From the NCBI GenBank assembly GCA_945890485.1, contig CAMDCN010000005.1:62001-126000 (forward strand): DNA of 64,000 nt, read 5' to 3'. Positions 1 to 10,152 of this stretch are shown one piece after another (position 1 is the stretch's first letter; each line of letters starts with the position of its first letter). The notes beneath the pieces were generated by a model. It worked only from the letters and a program-made list of their open reading frames with translations. It was not told where the DNA came from and did no database searches. The position numbers and the translations under genes are program-made. This stretch comes from Candidatus Sulfopaludibacter sp. SbA3. GTDB lineage: Bacteria > Acidobacteriota > Terriglobia > Bryobacterales > Bryobacteraceae.

Positions 1-2
1 CG

Positions 3-2414
3 GCGATCCAGGCCCGCCGCGAGTTCGGCTCTTTCCTCCGCGTGACGGAACGCGCCCGTGACGAATGGACCTTTCGCTGGCTCGAAGACCTGCTCACGGA
101 TCTTCGCTATGCAGCCCGCGCCCTCGCCCGGGATCGCGCGTTCACCCTTACCGCGCTGGCCTCGCTCGCCCTGGGCATCGGCTGCAACACGACGATCTTT
201 AGCGTCACGGCGGAACTCCTCTTCAGCCAGCCTTCGGTTCACTCCCCTGAAACGTTTGTGCGCTTTATGCCCGCCGGCAACAGCCACATCCCGATGACCG
301 AGTACCGCTATCTTGCCGAGAACAATCTGTTTCCCCTTGGTATCATTGGCTCTCGCGAAGATAGCGAAGTGAATTGGCGGCAGGGCGGGGAGAGCTACCG
401 GCTGTTCGCGACGCGCGTGACCGGCAACTATTTCTCCGTGGCCCAGGTCCCCCTGGCCTCCGGTCGCGGCATCGCTCCAGGCGAAACCAATACAGCCGTC
501 CTCACCCACCATTTCTGGCAGACTCGTCTCGCCGCGGACCCGGCGATTGTCGGCCGGACACTCACTTTCGATGGCCGCCCTTTCACCGTAGTCGGGCTGC
601 TCCCGGCCAACCATCGCACCATCTTTGGTTTTGGACTCGCTCCCGCCGTCTATCTCCCCGCCGATGAGCGCACGATGCTGGCACTCCATACCCGCACCCT
701 GGACGGCGAAGCCGCCCCTGGCACCCGCGCCCGCGTTCTTGCTGCACTGAATGCTCTGGACCAGGCGCATCCCCGCACGGGCAGCCACAAGTGGTCGGAG
801 CACCTCCAGGTGCGTCCCATTGTTGGCCTGGCCAGTATGAAGAACGGGCCAGGGAATGCTGTTGCTCTCTTCTTTGTCATGCTGCTGACGGTGGTTGGCC
901 TGCTGTTGCTCATCGCGTGCACCAACGTCGCCAATCTCCTTTTGGCCCGATCCTCGGCCCGGCGGCAGGAGTTCGCCATCCGCGCGAGTCTTGGCGCCAG
1001 CCGCGGCCGGCTCCTCCGCCAACTGCTGACCGAAAGCTTGGTGATCTCGCTCCTCGGAGCCGCGGCCGGGCTTGCTTTGAATTTCGCACTCACCGGTCTC
1101 CTCAACCGCTTTGAACTCTCCGCGCCGGTGCCCCTGCGGCTGCAGATTGAACCGGACTGGCGTCTGTTGGCGTATACCGCTGCCCTGGCCGTTCTCAGCG
1201 CCGTCCTCATCGGCCTCCTCCCCGCATGGCGAGCGACGCGGCCGAGTGTGAACGAAGATCTCAAACGCCACACCCCTTTCAATCTCCGCAACATCCTGGT
1301 GGTGGGGCAGCTCACCGTGTCGATCGTCGTGCTGGCCGCAGCCTTCCTGTTCGGTCGCAACCTTGTCCAGTCCCTGGCGATGAATCCTGGCTTCGATACC
1401 CAACAAACGATCTGGGCCAACTTCCGACTGGTACCCGAAAACTACGCCACCCCGGAGAAGCGCGCCGCCCTCACCCAAGCCGCTCTGGATGGCTTGCGCC
1501 AACTGCCCGGCGTCGAGGCGGTATCGATGACGGATACCGTACTCCTCAACGATGACACCACCCACGGTGGCCCCATCCGCACCGACCTAAGCCCCGATGC
1601 CGTCCTTTTACAGCGCTATTGGACCCGTGTCGGCCCCGGCTATTTCGCCACCATGGGCATACCCGTTGTCGCCGGACGCGAGTTCAATGATACGGATCAG
1701 AATGGTGTTGTTGTTAATGAGGCCCTCGCCCGGCGGCTCTTTGGGAATGTCAATCCCATCGGCCACACGTTCAACAACCAGCCGATCCTCGGCGTAGTTC
1801 GTAACACCAAGTACTTCTCGCTCGCCGAGCATCAGCGCTACGCGGCGTTCGAGGCGCACCCCCGCAATACCGGCCCGATCATCCACTTGATGATTCGGAG
1901 CGCCGTTCCGCCGGATACGCTCCTGCGCCCGATTCAGCAGGCGCTGCTCGATCTCGACGGCTCCGCCGCGCTCGAAGTCCGGCCCATGAGCCGGGCCATG
2001 ACACTGGCCCTGCTGCCCAGTCGCGCCGGCGCCGCTGTCCTTGGGTCGATGGGCTTCCTCGGCCTCGTTCTTGCCTCGATCGGTCTATACGGAGTGCTGA
2101 CTTACTCCGTTGCTCGACGTCTGCGGGAAATCGGCGTGCGCATCGCGCTCGGGGCCAGCCCTCGGGAGGTGGTCCGCCTCGTGGCCGCCGACGGCTTCCG
2201 GCTGGTTGGCACGGGCCTGGCGCTAGGTTTGCTGGCGGCATTTTTCGTTACCAAGCCGTTGGCGATGTTCCTGGTTCCTGGTCTGAACCCGTCGGATCCG
2301 CTCAGCTTCGTTGTCGTTGCCGCGGTGCTCGGCACAGTCGGCCTGCTCGCCTGTTTCGGCCCCGCGCGACGGGCGTTGCGGGTGGATCCGATGCAGGCGC
2401 TCCGCCAGGACTAG
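3..2414 (+). CDS. MacB/FtsX-type permease (ADOP family), 5' end outside window
   Basis: Integral membrane permease of the duplicated acidobacterial type; the family usually works with a separate ATP-binding subunit in lipoprotein or macrolide export, and no ATPase gene is seen here. From the GTG at 42: a first membrane segment near residues 35-55, a periplasmic core (to about 245), an FtsX block (about 275-405, 'CTNVANLLLARSSARRQE'), then a second core and FtsX block (about 665-780). It ends in the family signature 'DPMQALRQD'. The frame stays open to base 3, and the residues before the GTG ('ARREFGSFLRVTERARDEW') match the soluble N-terminus of the family. The true start is therefore left of the window and the GTG is internal. 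The family call is strong; the substrate is unknown. Confidence 0.9.
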   Translation, partial: AIQARREFGSFLRVTERARDEWTFRWLEDLLTDLRYAARALARDRAFTLTALASLALGIGCNTTIFSVTAELLFSQPSVHSPETFVRFMPAGNSHIPMTEYRYLAENNLFPLGIIGSREDSEVNWRQGGESYRLFATRVTGNYFSVAQVPLASGRGIAPGETNTAVLTHHFWQTRLAADPAIVGRTLTFDGRPFTVVGLLPANHRTIFGFGLAPAVYLPADERTMLALHTRTLDGEAAPGTRARVLAALNALDQAHPRTGSHKWSEHLQVRPIVGLASMKNGPGNAVALFFVMLLTVVGLLLLIACTNVANLLLARSSARRQEFAIRASLGASRGRLLRQLLTESLVISLLGAAAGLALNFALTGLLNRFELSAPVPLRLQIEPDWRLLAYTAALAVLSAVLIGLLPAWRATRPSVNEDLKRHTPFNLRNILVVGQLTVSIVVLAAAFLFGRNLVQSLAMNPGFDTQQTIWANFRLVPENYATPEKRAALTQAALDGLRQLPGVEAVSMTDTVLLNDDTTHGGPIRTDLSPDAVLLQRYWTRVGPGYFATMGIPVVAGREFNDTDQNGVVVNEALARRLFGNVNPIGHTFNNQPILGVVRNTKYFSLAEHQRYAAFEAHPRNTGPIIHLMIRSAVPPDTLLRPIQQALLDLDGSAALEVRPMSRAMTLALLPSRAGAAVLGSMGFLGLVLASIGLYGVLTYSVARRLREIGVRIALGASPREVVRLVAADGFRLVGTGLALGLLAAFFVTKPLAMFLVPGLNPSDPLSFVVVAAVLGTVGLLACFGPARRALRVDPMQALRQD

Positions 2415-2436
2415 GCGTCCCCTATACTAAAGGCAA

Positions 2437-3039
2437 ATGCAGGTCGCACTCCCTGAACTCGATGCTCCGGCGACACTCAACCTCAATCGCGAGGTGTCCG
2501 CTGCCGATTTCGAAGAGTTTTGCGCGGCCAATCCGTCCCTTCGCGCGGAACTCACCGCGCACGGAGAAATCATCATTACGCCTCCAGCCGGAGGGGAGTC
2601 CTCCTACCGTTCCTTGGATGTAGCTGCCGAACTTCGGAATTGGGCGAAGGCGACAGCCTCCGGAAAAGCCTTCGACTCCAGCGCGGCTTTTGTCCTTCCT
2701 TCCGGCGCCATCCTTTCACCCGATGCCGCTTGGGTCGCCAATGAAAAGCTACAGTCGCTTACGCCCGCCCAGCGCCGCCGCTTCCTCCGCTTGACGCCCG
2801 ACTTTGTGGTGGAGGTCGTCTCCCCTTCGGACCGGTTTGCCGACATCGAAAAAAAGATGCAGGAGTGGATCGCCAACGGCGTCGCCTTGGCCTGGCTCAT
2901 TGATGGCGATGCCAGGGCAGTTTCCATCTATCGCCCCAATCTGCCGCCTGACATCCGAAAAGGCGTTCTGGCGGTCAGCGGTGAGGGGCCCGTCGCCGGG
3001 TTCTCCCTCGACCTCGCTGACATCTGGGCTGGCCTCTAA
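2437..3039 (+). CDS. Uma2 family (DUF820) putative endonuclease
   Basis: A 200-residue protein of the Uma2/DUF820 family, which has a PD-(D/E)XK restriction-endonuclease-like fold; its cellular role is not established. The family core is visible: 'SPDAAWV' at about residue 93 and 'PDFVVEVVSPSD' at about 122-133, where the Asp and Glu would bind metal, followed by 'KMQEWIANGVALAWLID'. The ATG follows an AAAGG about four bases upstream. It starts 22 bases after the permease and could be co-transcribed with it. Its stop codon abuts the stop of gcvP on the other strand with no gap, so the two genes converge without room for a terminator. Length is normal for the family. Confidence 0.85.
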   Translation: MQVALPELDAPATLNLNREVSAADFEEFCAANPSLRAELTAHGEIIITPPAGGESSYRSLDVAAELRNWAKATASGKAFDSSAAFVLPSGAILSPDAAWVANEKLQSLTPAQRRRFLRLTPDFVVEVVSPSDRFADIEKKMQEWIANGVALAWLIDGDARAVSIYRPNLPPDIRKGVLAVSGEGPVAGFSLDLADIWAGL

Positions 3040-5895
3040 CTACCCCTGCGCGTACTCCTCAATCGAGGGGCACGAGCAGACTAAGTTCCGGTCGCCAAAG
3101 ACGTTGTCGATCCGGCCGACGGTTGACCAGTATTTGTCCTGCCGCGAAGTCCCGGCCGGAAAACAGCCCTCCGTCCGCGGATACTTCCGGTTCCAGTTGT
3201 CGTCGGCAATGTCATGCACGGTGTGCGGAGCATGGCGCAGCGGCGAATCCGTAATCGCAAACCGGCCGTCCTGCACCTCCTGAATCTCGCGCCGGATCGA
3301 AATCATGGCCTCGCAAAACCGATCCAGCTCCGCCTGCGACTCGCTCTCGGTTGGCTCAATCATCAACGTGCCGGCGACCGGGAAGCTCATCGTCGGCGCA
3401 TGGAATCCATAGTCGATCAGCCGCTTGGCGATATCGTCGACGGTCACCCCGCAAGCGTCCTTCAGCGGCCGCGGGTCAATGATGCACTCGTGGGCCACGC
3501 GTCCGTTCGTGTTTTTGTACAGCACGGGGAAGTGCGGGCTCAACCGCTTGGCAATGTAGTTCGCCGACAGGATCGCTACCTCGGTCGCCTTCTGTAGACC
3601 CGCCCCGCCCATCATCAGGATGTATACGTACGAGATCGGCAAAATGGACGCCGACCCGTACGGCGCGGCCGATACAGGACCTACCGGCGCCGTCCCGCCA
3701 TCCACCATCGGATGACCGGGCAGAAACGGCGCAAGGTGCGCCTTCACCCCAATGGGGCCCATCCCGGGACCGCCGCCGCCGTGCGGAATACAGAAGGTTT
3801 TGTGTAGGTTCAGATGCGAAACGTCGGCGCCGTAGTCGCCCGGCCGCGAAAGACCGACTTGCGCATTCATGTTCGCGCCATCGAGATACACCTGCCCGCC
3901 GTGCCGGTGCACGATCGCGCAAATCTCGCGGATCTGCTCTTCGAACACGCCGTGCGTGGACGGATACGTTACCATCACCGCGGCCAGATTCGCGGCATGC
4001 TTTTCGGCCTTCGCTGTCAGGTCCGCGATGTCTACGTTTCCGTCCTCATCGCAACTCACGACGACTACTTCCATGCCCACCATATGCGCGGACGCCGGGT
4101 TGGTGCCGTGCGCCGAGCTTGGAATCAAGCAGATGTTCCGGTGCCCATCGCCCCGGTTCAAATGGTACCCGCGAATCGCCAGCAACCCGGCATACTCGCC
4201 CTGCGCGCCGGAGTTCGGCTGCAACGAAACGGCGTCGTAACCCGTGATCGTGCACAGGTCCCGTTTCAGGTCTTCGAACATGACGTGGTAGCCCGCCGCC
4301 TGCTCCACCGGCGCAAACGGATGCAGCGCTCCGAACTCCGGCCAAGTCACTGGCGTCATCTCTGCGGTCGCGTTCAGTTTCATCGTGCAGGAACCGAGCG
4401 GAATCATCGCCCGGTCCAGCGCCAGGTCGCGATCGGCCAGCTTCCGCATGTACCGCAGTAGCTCCGTCTCGCTCCGATACTTGTGGAACACCGGATGGGT
4501 CAGGAACGTGCTCTGCCGTGGGAGTACAATCTCGCAGTCGTCCTCGGCCTGCAACTTCGCGCCGAACGCCGTCGCGACCGCCGTCAGAATCTGCTCGGTC
4601 GTCGCTTCGTCCAGCGAGATTCCCAGCGCGTCCTCGCCCACAACCCGGAAGTTAATCTTCGCTTCCGCGGCTCGCGCAATGATCGTGGCCTGCTGTGCGC
4701 CGACCGACACCGTAATCGTGTCGAAGAATGTCTTGTTCCGGATCACGAAACCCGCCGCCCGCAGGCTCGCCGCCAACCGCGCCGTCTTCCGGAATATTTC
4801 TCCGGCGATCTGCGTCAACCCCTTCGGACCGTGGTAGACGGCATACATCGAAGCCATTACCGACAGCAGCACCTGCGCCGTGCAGATGTTCGAGGTCGCC
4901 TTCTCCCGGCGGATATGTTGTTCCCGTGTCTGCAACGCCAGCCGAAACGCCTGGCTGCCCCGCGAGTCAATCGAAACGCCCACCAGCCGGCCAGGGATGT
5001 TCCGCTTATACGCATCCTTCACCGACATATAGGCCGCATGCGGACCGCCGTATCCCATCGGCACACCGAAGCGCTGAGTCGAGCCAATTGCGATATCGGC
5101 GCCCATCTCGCCCGGCGGCACGAGCAACGTCAACGCCAGCGGATCCGCCGCGAAGATCGCAATGCCTTTCTGCGCATGGACCGCTTCCACCGCTCCCCGC
5201 AGATCCCGCACCTCGCCGTGCGAAGCCGGGTACTGGAAGATCGCCCCGAACACATCCGCCTCCGCCAACTCCGTCAGCGGATTCCCCACTACCAATTCCC
5301 AACCCAGCGGCTCGCTCCGCGTCTTCAGCAGAGCCAGCGTCTGCGGATGCACCTCCGCATCGACGAAGAACCGCATCGAAGCCGACCCCGCTACGCGCTT
5401 CGCCAGCGCCATCGCCTCGGCCGCCGCCGTGGCTTCGTCCAGGAGCGACGCGTTCGCCACGTCCAGCCCGGTGAGGTCGCAGATCATCGTCTGATAGTTC
5501 AGCAGCGCTTCCAAGCGGCCTTGGCTGATCTCGGGCTGATAGGGCGTGTAGGCCGTGTACCAGGCCGGATTTTCGAGAATGTTCCGCTGAATCACGCCCG
5601 GCAAAATCGTGCCGTTATATCCCATGCCGATCAAGGACGTGAACACCTGATTCTGGTTCGCCAGCTCTCTCATTCTTTCGAGCGCCGCGGTCTCAGAAAG
5701 CGCTGGGCCAAAGTCCAGCGGCTGAGCCTGCCGGATCGACGCGGGCACGGTCTGCGCCACCAACTCCTCCAGCGAGTCGACGTTCACCGTCTCCAGCATC
5801 GCCTTGAGTTCCTGCGGCCCCGGCCCAATATGCCGCCGCGCGAAATCCGTCGCGACGTTCGCCGTGTCCATCGTTGTCTGTACCGTGTTGCCCAT
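3040..5895 (-). CDS. gcvP: Glycine dehydrogenase (decarboxylating), P-protein
   Basis: PLP-dependent P-protein of the glycine cleavage system. It decarboxylates glycine and passes the aminomethyl group to lipoyl GcvH. It is the full-length single-chain form (about 951 residues): the N-terminal half begins '[14 protein letters not shown]', and the C-terminal half carries the PLP-lysine motif 'HLNLHKTF' and the glycine-rich '[13 protein letters not shown]' at about residues 695-715. An upstream in-frame ATG at 5964 would lie inside the riboswitch expression platform. The ATG at 5895 has a CAAAGGA ribosome-binding site nine bases upstream and fits the family N-terminus, so it is preferred (5904 is possible). 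Neither gcvT nor gcvH is in the window. A tandem glycine riboswitch directly upstream supports both identity and glycine control. Confidence 0.96.
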   Translation of the reverse strand: MGNTVQTTMDTANVATDFARRHIGPGPQELKAMLETVNVDSLEELVAQTVPASIRQAQPLDFGPALSETAALERMRELANQNQVFTSLIGMGYNGTILPGVIQRNILENPAWYTAYTPYQPEISQGRLEALLNYQTMICDLTGLDVANASLLDEATAAAEAMALAKRVAGSASMRFFVDAEVHPQTLALLKTRSEPLGWELVVGNPLTELAEADVFGAIFQYPASHGEVRDLRGAVEAVHAQKGIAIFAADPLALTLLVPPGEMGADIAIGSTQRFGVPMGYGGPHAAYMSVKDAYKRNIPGRLVGVSIDSRGSQAFRLALQTREQHIRREKATSNICTAQVLLSVMASMYAVYHGPKGLTQIAGEIFRKTARLAASLRAAGFVIRNKTFFDTITVSVGAQQATIIARAAEAKINFRVVGEDALGISLDEATTEQILTAVATAFGAKLQAEDDCEIVLPRQSTFLTHPVFHKYRSETELLRYMRKLADRDLALDRAMIPLGSCTMKLNATAEMTPVTWPEFGALHPFAPVEQAAGYHVMFEDLKRDLCTITGYDAVSLQPNSGAQGEYAGLLAIRGYHLNRGDGHRNICLIPSSAHGTNPASAHMVGMEVVVVSCDEDGNVDIADLTAKAEKHAANLAAVMVTYPSTHGVFEEQIREICAIVHRHGGQVYLDGANMNAQVGLSRPGDYGADVSHLNLHKTFCIPHGGGGPGMGPIGVKAHLAPFLPGHPMVDGGTAPVGPVSAAPYGSASILPISYVYILMMGGAGLQKATEVAILSANYIAKRLSPHFPVLYKNTNGRVAHECIIDPRPLKDACGVTVDDIAKRLIDYGFHAPTMSFPVAGTLMIEPTESESQAELDRFCEAMISIRREIQEVQDGRFAITDSPLRHAPHTVHDIADDNWNRKYPRTEGCFPAGTSRQDKYWSTVGRIDNVFGDRNLVCSCPSIEEYAQG

Positions 5896-5903
5896 GGGTG
5901 TCA

Positions 5904-5981
5904 TCCTTTGCGTTCCAGAATCGGCCTGGCCAGCCGTCCTGTCCCGAAAGCACACCGGGACCAAAGGACGACGGTCCTTTG
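5904..5981 (-). promoter_or_regulatory. Riboswitch expression platform with competing anti-Shine-Dalgarno hairpin
   Basis: In the RNA, CAAAGGAC (complement of 5974-5981) and GTCCTTTG (complement of 5962-5969) form a perfect 8-bp hairpin with a CGTC loop right after aptamer II. A second hairpin, GTCCCG/CGGGAC, follows at 5941-5961. The gcvP ribosome-binding site is CAAAGGA (complement of 5904-5910), the same sequence as the hairpin's 5' arm. The GTCCTTTG arm can therefore pair either with its neighbour, leaving the ribosome site free, or with the ribosome site, hiding it. The mechanism is inferred from complementarity. Confidence 0.6.
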
Positions 5982-6152
5982 CCCCCTCTGTCGGTTCGCC
6001 TGAGAACGTTATCCCGTCGGCGGGCTTCTTGGAGAGACATCGCTCTCCGCGGCCACTTTCCAGAGTGCGGCCCCTATCGACGGTCCTTTTGCCTGAGAGT
6101 TTCCGGGGCGGTTGCTCCTTCGGCGTTGGGTCAGTCCCAATCTCTCCCGTCG
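5981..6152 (-). ncRNA. Tandem glycine riboswitch upstream of gcvP
   Basis: Read on the minus strand, two glycine aptamers follow each other. Aptamer I has a P1 stem CGACGG/CCGTCG, then GGGAGAG, GCCGAAGGAGCAA, and CTCTCAGGCAAAAGGA, all hallmarks of the class. After the linker, aptamer II shows CTCTGGAAAG, CCCGCCGACGGG, GTTCTCAGGCGAACCGA and the closing CAGAGGGGGC, with a CTCTG/CAGAG P1. It lies immediately 5' of gcvP, the usual place for this glycine-sensing element. No U-run follows, so control is probably translational rather than by termination. Confidence 0.93.
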
Positions 6153-6164
6153 TGGGGTTACTTC

Positions 6165-6193
6165 TTTAGCCTACACGACCGCGCCGATACAAT
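6165..6193 (+). promoter_or_regulatory. Possible sigma-70-like promoter for the topoisomerase III-RecQ gene
   Basis: TTTAGC (6165-6170) and TACAAT (6188-6193) are separated by 17 bases. The -10 is good and the -35 weak. The start site would fall near 6200, only a few bases before the preferred TTG codon at 6205, giving a very short leader. Confidence 0.3.
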
Positions 6194-6204
6194 ATAGGTC
6201 TACC

Positions 6205-9200
6205 TTGTCTACTGTCGCTGTCATCGCTGAAAAACCGTCCGTTGCCCGCGACCTGGCCAAAGTCCTCGGCGCCACCCAGAAAGGCGACGGCTATCTGCAC
6301 GGCGGTGGCTACATTGTCACGTGGGCCATTGGCCATCTGGTCTCTCTCGCGCAGCCCCATGAAATCCGCCCCGAGTGGAAGCAATGGCGGCGCAATACGC
6401 TTCCCATGCTTCCGGAATCCTGGCCCCTCGTGGTCTATGACAAAACCAAGGATCAGTTCGAAACGGTCCGTAAAATCCTCACTTCGCCGAAGGTCGACCG
6501 CATCATCTGCGCGACGGACGCCGGCCGCGAAGGGGAACTGATTTTCCGGTACATTTACGATGCCTCGGAAACCGCCAAACCGGTCGACCGGCTCTGGATC
6601 TCATCGCTTACCGCTGACGCCATCCGCCAAGGCTTCGACCAGATCAAGTCCGCCACGGCGTACGACGGCCTCGCCAACGCCGCCCGCGGCCGCTCCCGCG
6701 CCGACTGGCTTGTCGGCATGAACCTTTCCCGTGCTTATTCCCTCGCCTATAACGAGGAACTCTCCGTCGGCCGCGTGCAGACGCCTACGCTCGCGATGAT
6801 CGTCGAACGCGAGCTCGCCGTCCGCGCTTTCGTCCCGGAGGAGTACCGCGAAGTCGTCGTGACCTTCTCGCCGCAGGGCGTTCCCTCCAAGCCCACCTAC
6901 CTCGGCACCTGGTTTCGCACGCCCGTCAAGGGCGAAACGCTGCAGCAGGCGATGCGGCTCCCGGCCAAAACGGATGACGCGAAGGAGATTGTCGCCCGCG
7001 CCAAGTCCGGCGCCGCGCACATCGCCAGCATCGAATCCGAGACGAAGAAGATGGGACCTCCACCCCTCTACGACCTCGCGGAACTGCAACGCCACGCCAA
7101 TCGTTTGTACGGCTACTCGGCGCAGAAAACCCTCGATATTGCTCAGGCTCTCTACGAGTCGCACAAGCTGATCTCCTACCCCCGTACCGATAGCCGCCAC
7201 CTCTCGCGCACCGTCGCCGCCGGGCTGCCGGCCATCATTAAAGCCATCGCTCCGCAGTATCCGAAACTGATTGCGGAAGGCACCGGCCAGCGCCCGCTCT
7301 CCGCTCGTTACGTTGACGACGCCAAAGTCTCCGACCACCACGCCATCATCCCCACGGCGACCAACCCCTCGCGGGCCAACCTGTCCATGGAAGAACGCAA
7401 TCTTTATGACCTCGTCTGCCGCCGTCTCCTCTCGGCGTGGCACGACGACTACGTCACCGACGTCACGACCGTGATCACTCACATCGTCAACGGCGAAATC
7501 ACTGACCAGTTCCACTCCGCCGGCACCGTCATCCGCGACAAAGGCTGGAAAGTCCTCGACATCGTGATCGAGAAGAAGGGTAAGAAATCCGAGGAGTCCG
7601 CCGATGCCGCCGACCAGACCCTTCCCGCCGAGCTCCGCCCCGACCAGCCGCAGGACGTTGTCAAAGCCGACTCTGTCCTGAAGAAGACCCGCCCCCCCAA
7701 GCGCTTCAACGACGCCACGCTGCTCACCGCTATGCAGACGGCCGGCAAAACGCTGGATGAAAAAGAGCTGTCTGACGCCATGAAGGAGACTGGCCTCGGC
7801 ACCCCCGCCACCCGCGCGGCCATCATCGAAGTCCTTCTGAAGCGCGGCTACATTCAACGCAACGGCAAGACGCTTGAAGCCACCGACAAAGGGATTCATC
7901 TCATCGAAGTCGTCCATCCCGAAGTGAAGAGCCCCATCATGACGGGCCAATGGGAGGCCTATCTCAAACGCATCGAACGCGGCCAGGCTGACCTTGCTCC
8001 ATTCGTGAAGGGCATTGAAGAGTACGTCACCGAAGTCATTGGCAAGGTAGGTCATGCTCCTCCCGCGTCCTCCGCCGTTGCCGCGAGCGCGCCTCAACCT
8101 CTCCCCGATCTCCCGCCGCTCACCACCACCGACCTTCCGACTCTGCTCCACGAAGCCTTCGGGTTTAAAGAGTTCCGCCCCAGCCAGGAAGCGGTCTGCC
8201 GCGCCGTCGTCGACGGCAAAGACGTGCTGCTTGTGATGCCCACCGGGGCAGGGAAGTCGCTCTGCTATCAACTCCCCGGGCTCGCCCGCGGCGGCACGAC
8301 GCTGGTCATTAGCCCGCTCATCGCTCTCATGGAGGACCAGGTCGCCAAGCTCCAGCAGCGCGGCTTCGCAGTCGAACGCATCCACTCGGGCCGTGATCGT
8401 GCGGCCTCCCGTCAGGCGTGTGTTGATTATCTTGCCGGCCGGCTGCACTTTCTCTTCATCGCTCCCGAACGGCTTCGGGTCCCCGGCTTCCCTGAGATGC
8501 TTGCCAAGCGCAAGCCCACCCTTGTCGCCGTTGACGAAGCCCACTGCATCTCGCAATGGGGCCACGACTTCCGGCCGGACTATCGCACGCTCGGCCAACA
8601 CCTGCCCGCCCTGCGCCCCGCGCCCATCATCGCGCTTACGGCCACGGCCACTCCCATCGTTCAGAACGATATCGCGAACCAACTTCACCTGGGCGCCGAC
8701 GGCCGCTTCATCCAAGGCTTCCGCCGCGACAACATTGCCATCGAAGTCGTGGAGGCGAGCCCCAATGAACGCTCCGATCTCGCCCGTCAACTTCTTCAGG
8801 ACGCCGCCCGCCGCCCCGCGATCGTCTACGCTCCCACGCGCAAACAGGCCGAGGAGGTGGCGGCCACTTTGAAGAACGTCTGCCCCACGGCCTCCTACCA
8901 CGCCGGCCTCAGCGCGGACGTTCGGCGCCGCGTGCAGTCCGGCTTCCTCGATGGCCGCCTGGACGTCATCGTCGCCACCATCGCATTCGGCATGGGCATC
9001 GACAAAGCGAACGTCCGCACCGTCATCCATACCGCCTTGCCCAGCAGCCTCGAGGGCTACTACCAGGAGATCGGCCGCGCTGGCCGCGACGGCGAGATGT
9101 CGCGCGCCGTCCTGATGCACTCCTACGCCGACCGGCACACCCACGACTGGTTCCACGAGCGGGACTATCCGGACGCCAAGGTCCTCGACAAGATCTATCA

Positions 9201-10152
9201 CGCGCTCTCCGAGCAACCCATCGCCAAGGAGGATCTTCAGTCGAAAGTTCGCCTGGAGCAGGATGCCTTTGACAAGGCGCTCGAAAAGCTCTGGATTCAC
9301 GGCGGCGCGTTGGTGGATTTCGCCGAGAACATCACGAAGGGCCGGCCCGAATGGAAAGAGCCGTATCAGGCGCAGATTAACCAGAAACTCGCGCAACTGC
9401 AGAACATGCTCCGTTTTGCTGACGGCAGCCAGTGCCGCATGTCGGCCCTTGTGGCCCACTTCGGCGATAAGGCCGGCGCTTCTGACCCTTGCGGTATTTG
9501 TGATTTTTGCGCCCCGGATGCGTGCGAGGCCCAAGTCTTCCGCGAGGCCAGCGCCCGGGAGCTGGTTGTCGCCCGCGAGATCATTACGGCATTGAAGAAA
9601 TCGGATGGCCGATCCACGGGCAAGCTGCACACGGAACTCTGTGGAGGCACCAGCCTCTCCCGCGACGGCTTCGAGCAAATTCTCAGCGCGATGGCCCGCA
9701 TTGGCCTTGTTGAACTGAAGGAAGAAACGTTCCAGGCCGAGGGCAGGGAAATCGCTTTCCGCCGCGCCATGCTGACCTGGGAAGGCAGTCAGGCCGATCC
9801 GGATGACCTTGACCTCCTGATCAAAGATCGCCCCGAGAAAGCCCCCTCCGGACGCCGCCCCAAAGCTCCGGCGAAGAAGGCCGCGAAGAAGTCCCGCCAA
9901 AAAGCAGCCGCTGACAGCCCGATTGTGGAGGCGCTCAAGAAGTGGCGTCTGGCGCAGGCCAAAAAGGAGGGCGTACCCGCCTTCCGCATCCTCACCGATA
10001 AGGTTCTGGCCGAGATCGCCGATGACTTGCCGGCTACGCAGGACGAACTCCTCCAAGTCTCCGGGCTTGGGCCGCGCACTGCTACCCGCTACGGCTCACA
10101 GATTCTGAAAATCGTGAACACGAGTGTGTCGATTGAGCCGCCCCAAGGTTGA
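6205..10152 (+). CDS. topB: Topoisomerase III-RecQ helicase fusion protein
   Basis: One polypeptide of about 1315 residues joining two DNA-processing enzymes. Numbered from the TTG at 6205, residues 1-640 are a type IA topoisomerase III: TOPRIM start 'VAVIAEKPSVARDLAKVLGA' and catalytic tyrosine in 'SYPRTDSRHLS' at about 325, close to Y328 of E. coli TopB. Residues from about 660 are a RecQ helicase: Walker A 'MPTGAGKS' (about 678), 'DEAHCISQWGHDFRPDY' (about 777), 'ALTATATP', 'QEIGRAGRDG', a RecQ zinc-binding set ending 'CGICDFC', and a C-terminal HRDC domain ending 'VSGLGPRTATRYG'. The longest frame begins at 6112, but those residues do not match the family and overlap the riboswitch strand. 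The pair should resolve recombination intermediates by decatenation. There are no stops or frameshifts between the halves. Confidence 0.93.
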   Translation: MSTVAVIAEKPSVARDLAKVLGATQKGDGYLHGGGYIVTWAIGHLVSLAQPHEIRPEWKQWRRNTLPMLPESWPLVVYDKTKDQFETVRKILTSPKVDRIICATDAGREGELIFRYIYDASETAKPVDRLWISSLTADAIRQGFDQIKSATAYDGLANAARGRSRADWLVGMNLSRAYSLAYNEELSVGRVQTPTLAMIVERELAVRAFVPEEYREVVVTFSPQGVPSKPTYLGTWFRTPVKGETLQQAMRLPAKTDDAKEIVARAKSGAAHIASIESETKKMGPPPLYDLAELQRHANRLYGYSAQKTLDIAQALYESHKLISYPRTDSRHLSRTVAAGLPAIIKAIAPQYPKLIAEGTGQRPLSARYVDDAKVSDHHAIIPTATNPSRANLSMEERNLYDLVCRRLLSAWHDDYVTDVTTVITHIVNGEITDQFHSAGTVIRDKGWKVLDIVIEKKGKKSEESADAADQTLPAELRPDQPQDVVKADSVLKKTRPPKRFNDATLLTAMQTAGKTLDEKELSDAMKETGLGTPATRAAIIEVLLKRGYIQRNGKTLEATDKGIHLIEVVHPEVKSPIMTGQWEAYLKRIERGQADLAPFVKGIEEYVTEVIGKVGHAPPASSAVAASAPQPLPDLPPLTTTDLPTLLHEAFGFKEFRPSQEAVCRAVVDGKDVLLVMPTGAGKSLCYQLPGLARGGTTLVISPLIALMEDQVAKLQQRGFAVERIHSGRDRAASRQACVDYLAGRLHFLFIAPERLRVPGFPEMLAKRKPTLVAVDEAHCISQWGHDFRPDYRTLGQHLPALRPAPIIALTATATPIVQNDIANQLHLGADGRFIQGFRRDNIAIEVVEASPNERSDLARQLLQDAARRPAIVYAPTRKQAEEVAATLKNVCPTASYHAGLSADVRRRVQSGFLDGRLDVIVATIAFGMGIDKANVRTVIHTALPSSLEGYYQEIGRAGRDGEMSRAVLMHSYADRHTHDWFHERDYPDAKVLDKIYHALSEQPIAKEDLQSKVRLEQDAFDKALEKLWIHGGALVDFAENITKGRPEWKEPYQAQINQKLAQLQNMLRFADGSQCRMSALVAHFGDKAGASDPCGICDFCAPDACEAQVFREASARELVVAREIITALKKSDGRSTGKLHTELCGGTSLSRDGFEQILSAMARIGLVELKEETFQAEGREIAFRRAMLTWEGSQADPDDLDLLIKDRPEKAPSGRRPKAPAKKAAKKSRQKAAADSPIVEALKKWRLAQAKKEGVPAFRILTDKVLAEIADDLPATQDELLQVSGLGPRTATRYGSQILKIVNTSVSIEPPQG

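Noticed and set aside
4483-6003. 506-codon plus-strand frame, Arg-rich
   Set aside because: Antisense of gcvP and the riboswitch; composition is typical of a shadow frame.
6601-10056. Long (1151-codon) open frame on the minus strand
   Set aside because: It is the complement of the topoisomerase-RecQ gene; GC-rich codon use keeps the antisense frame open. Only the plus strand shows family motifs.
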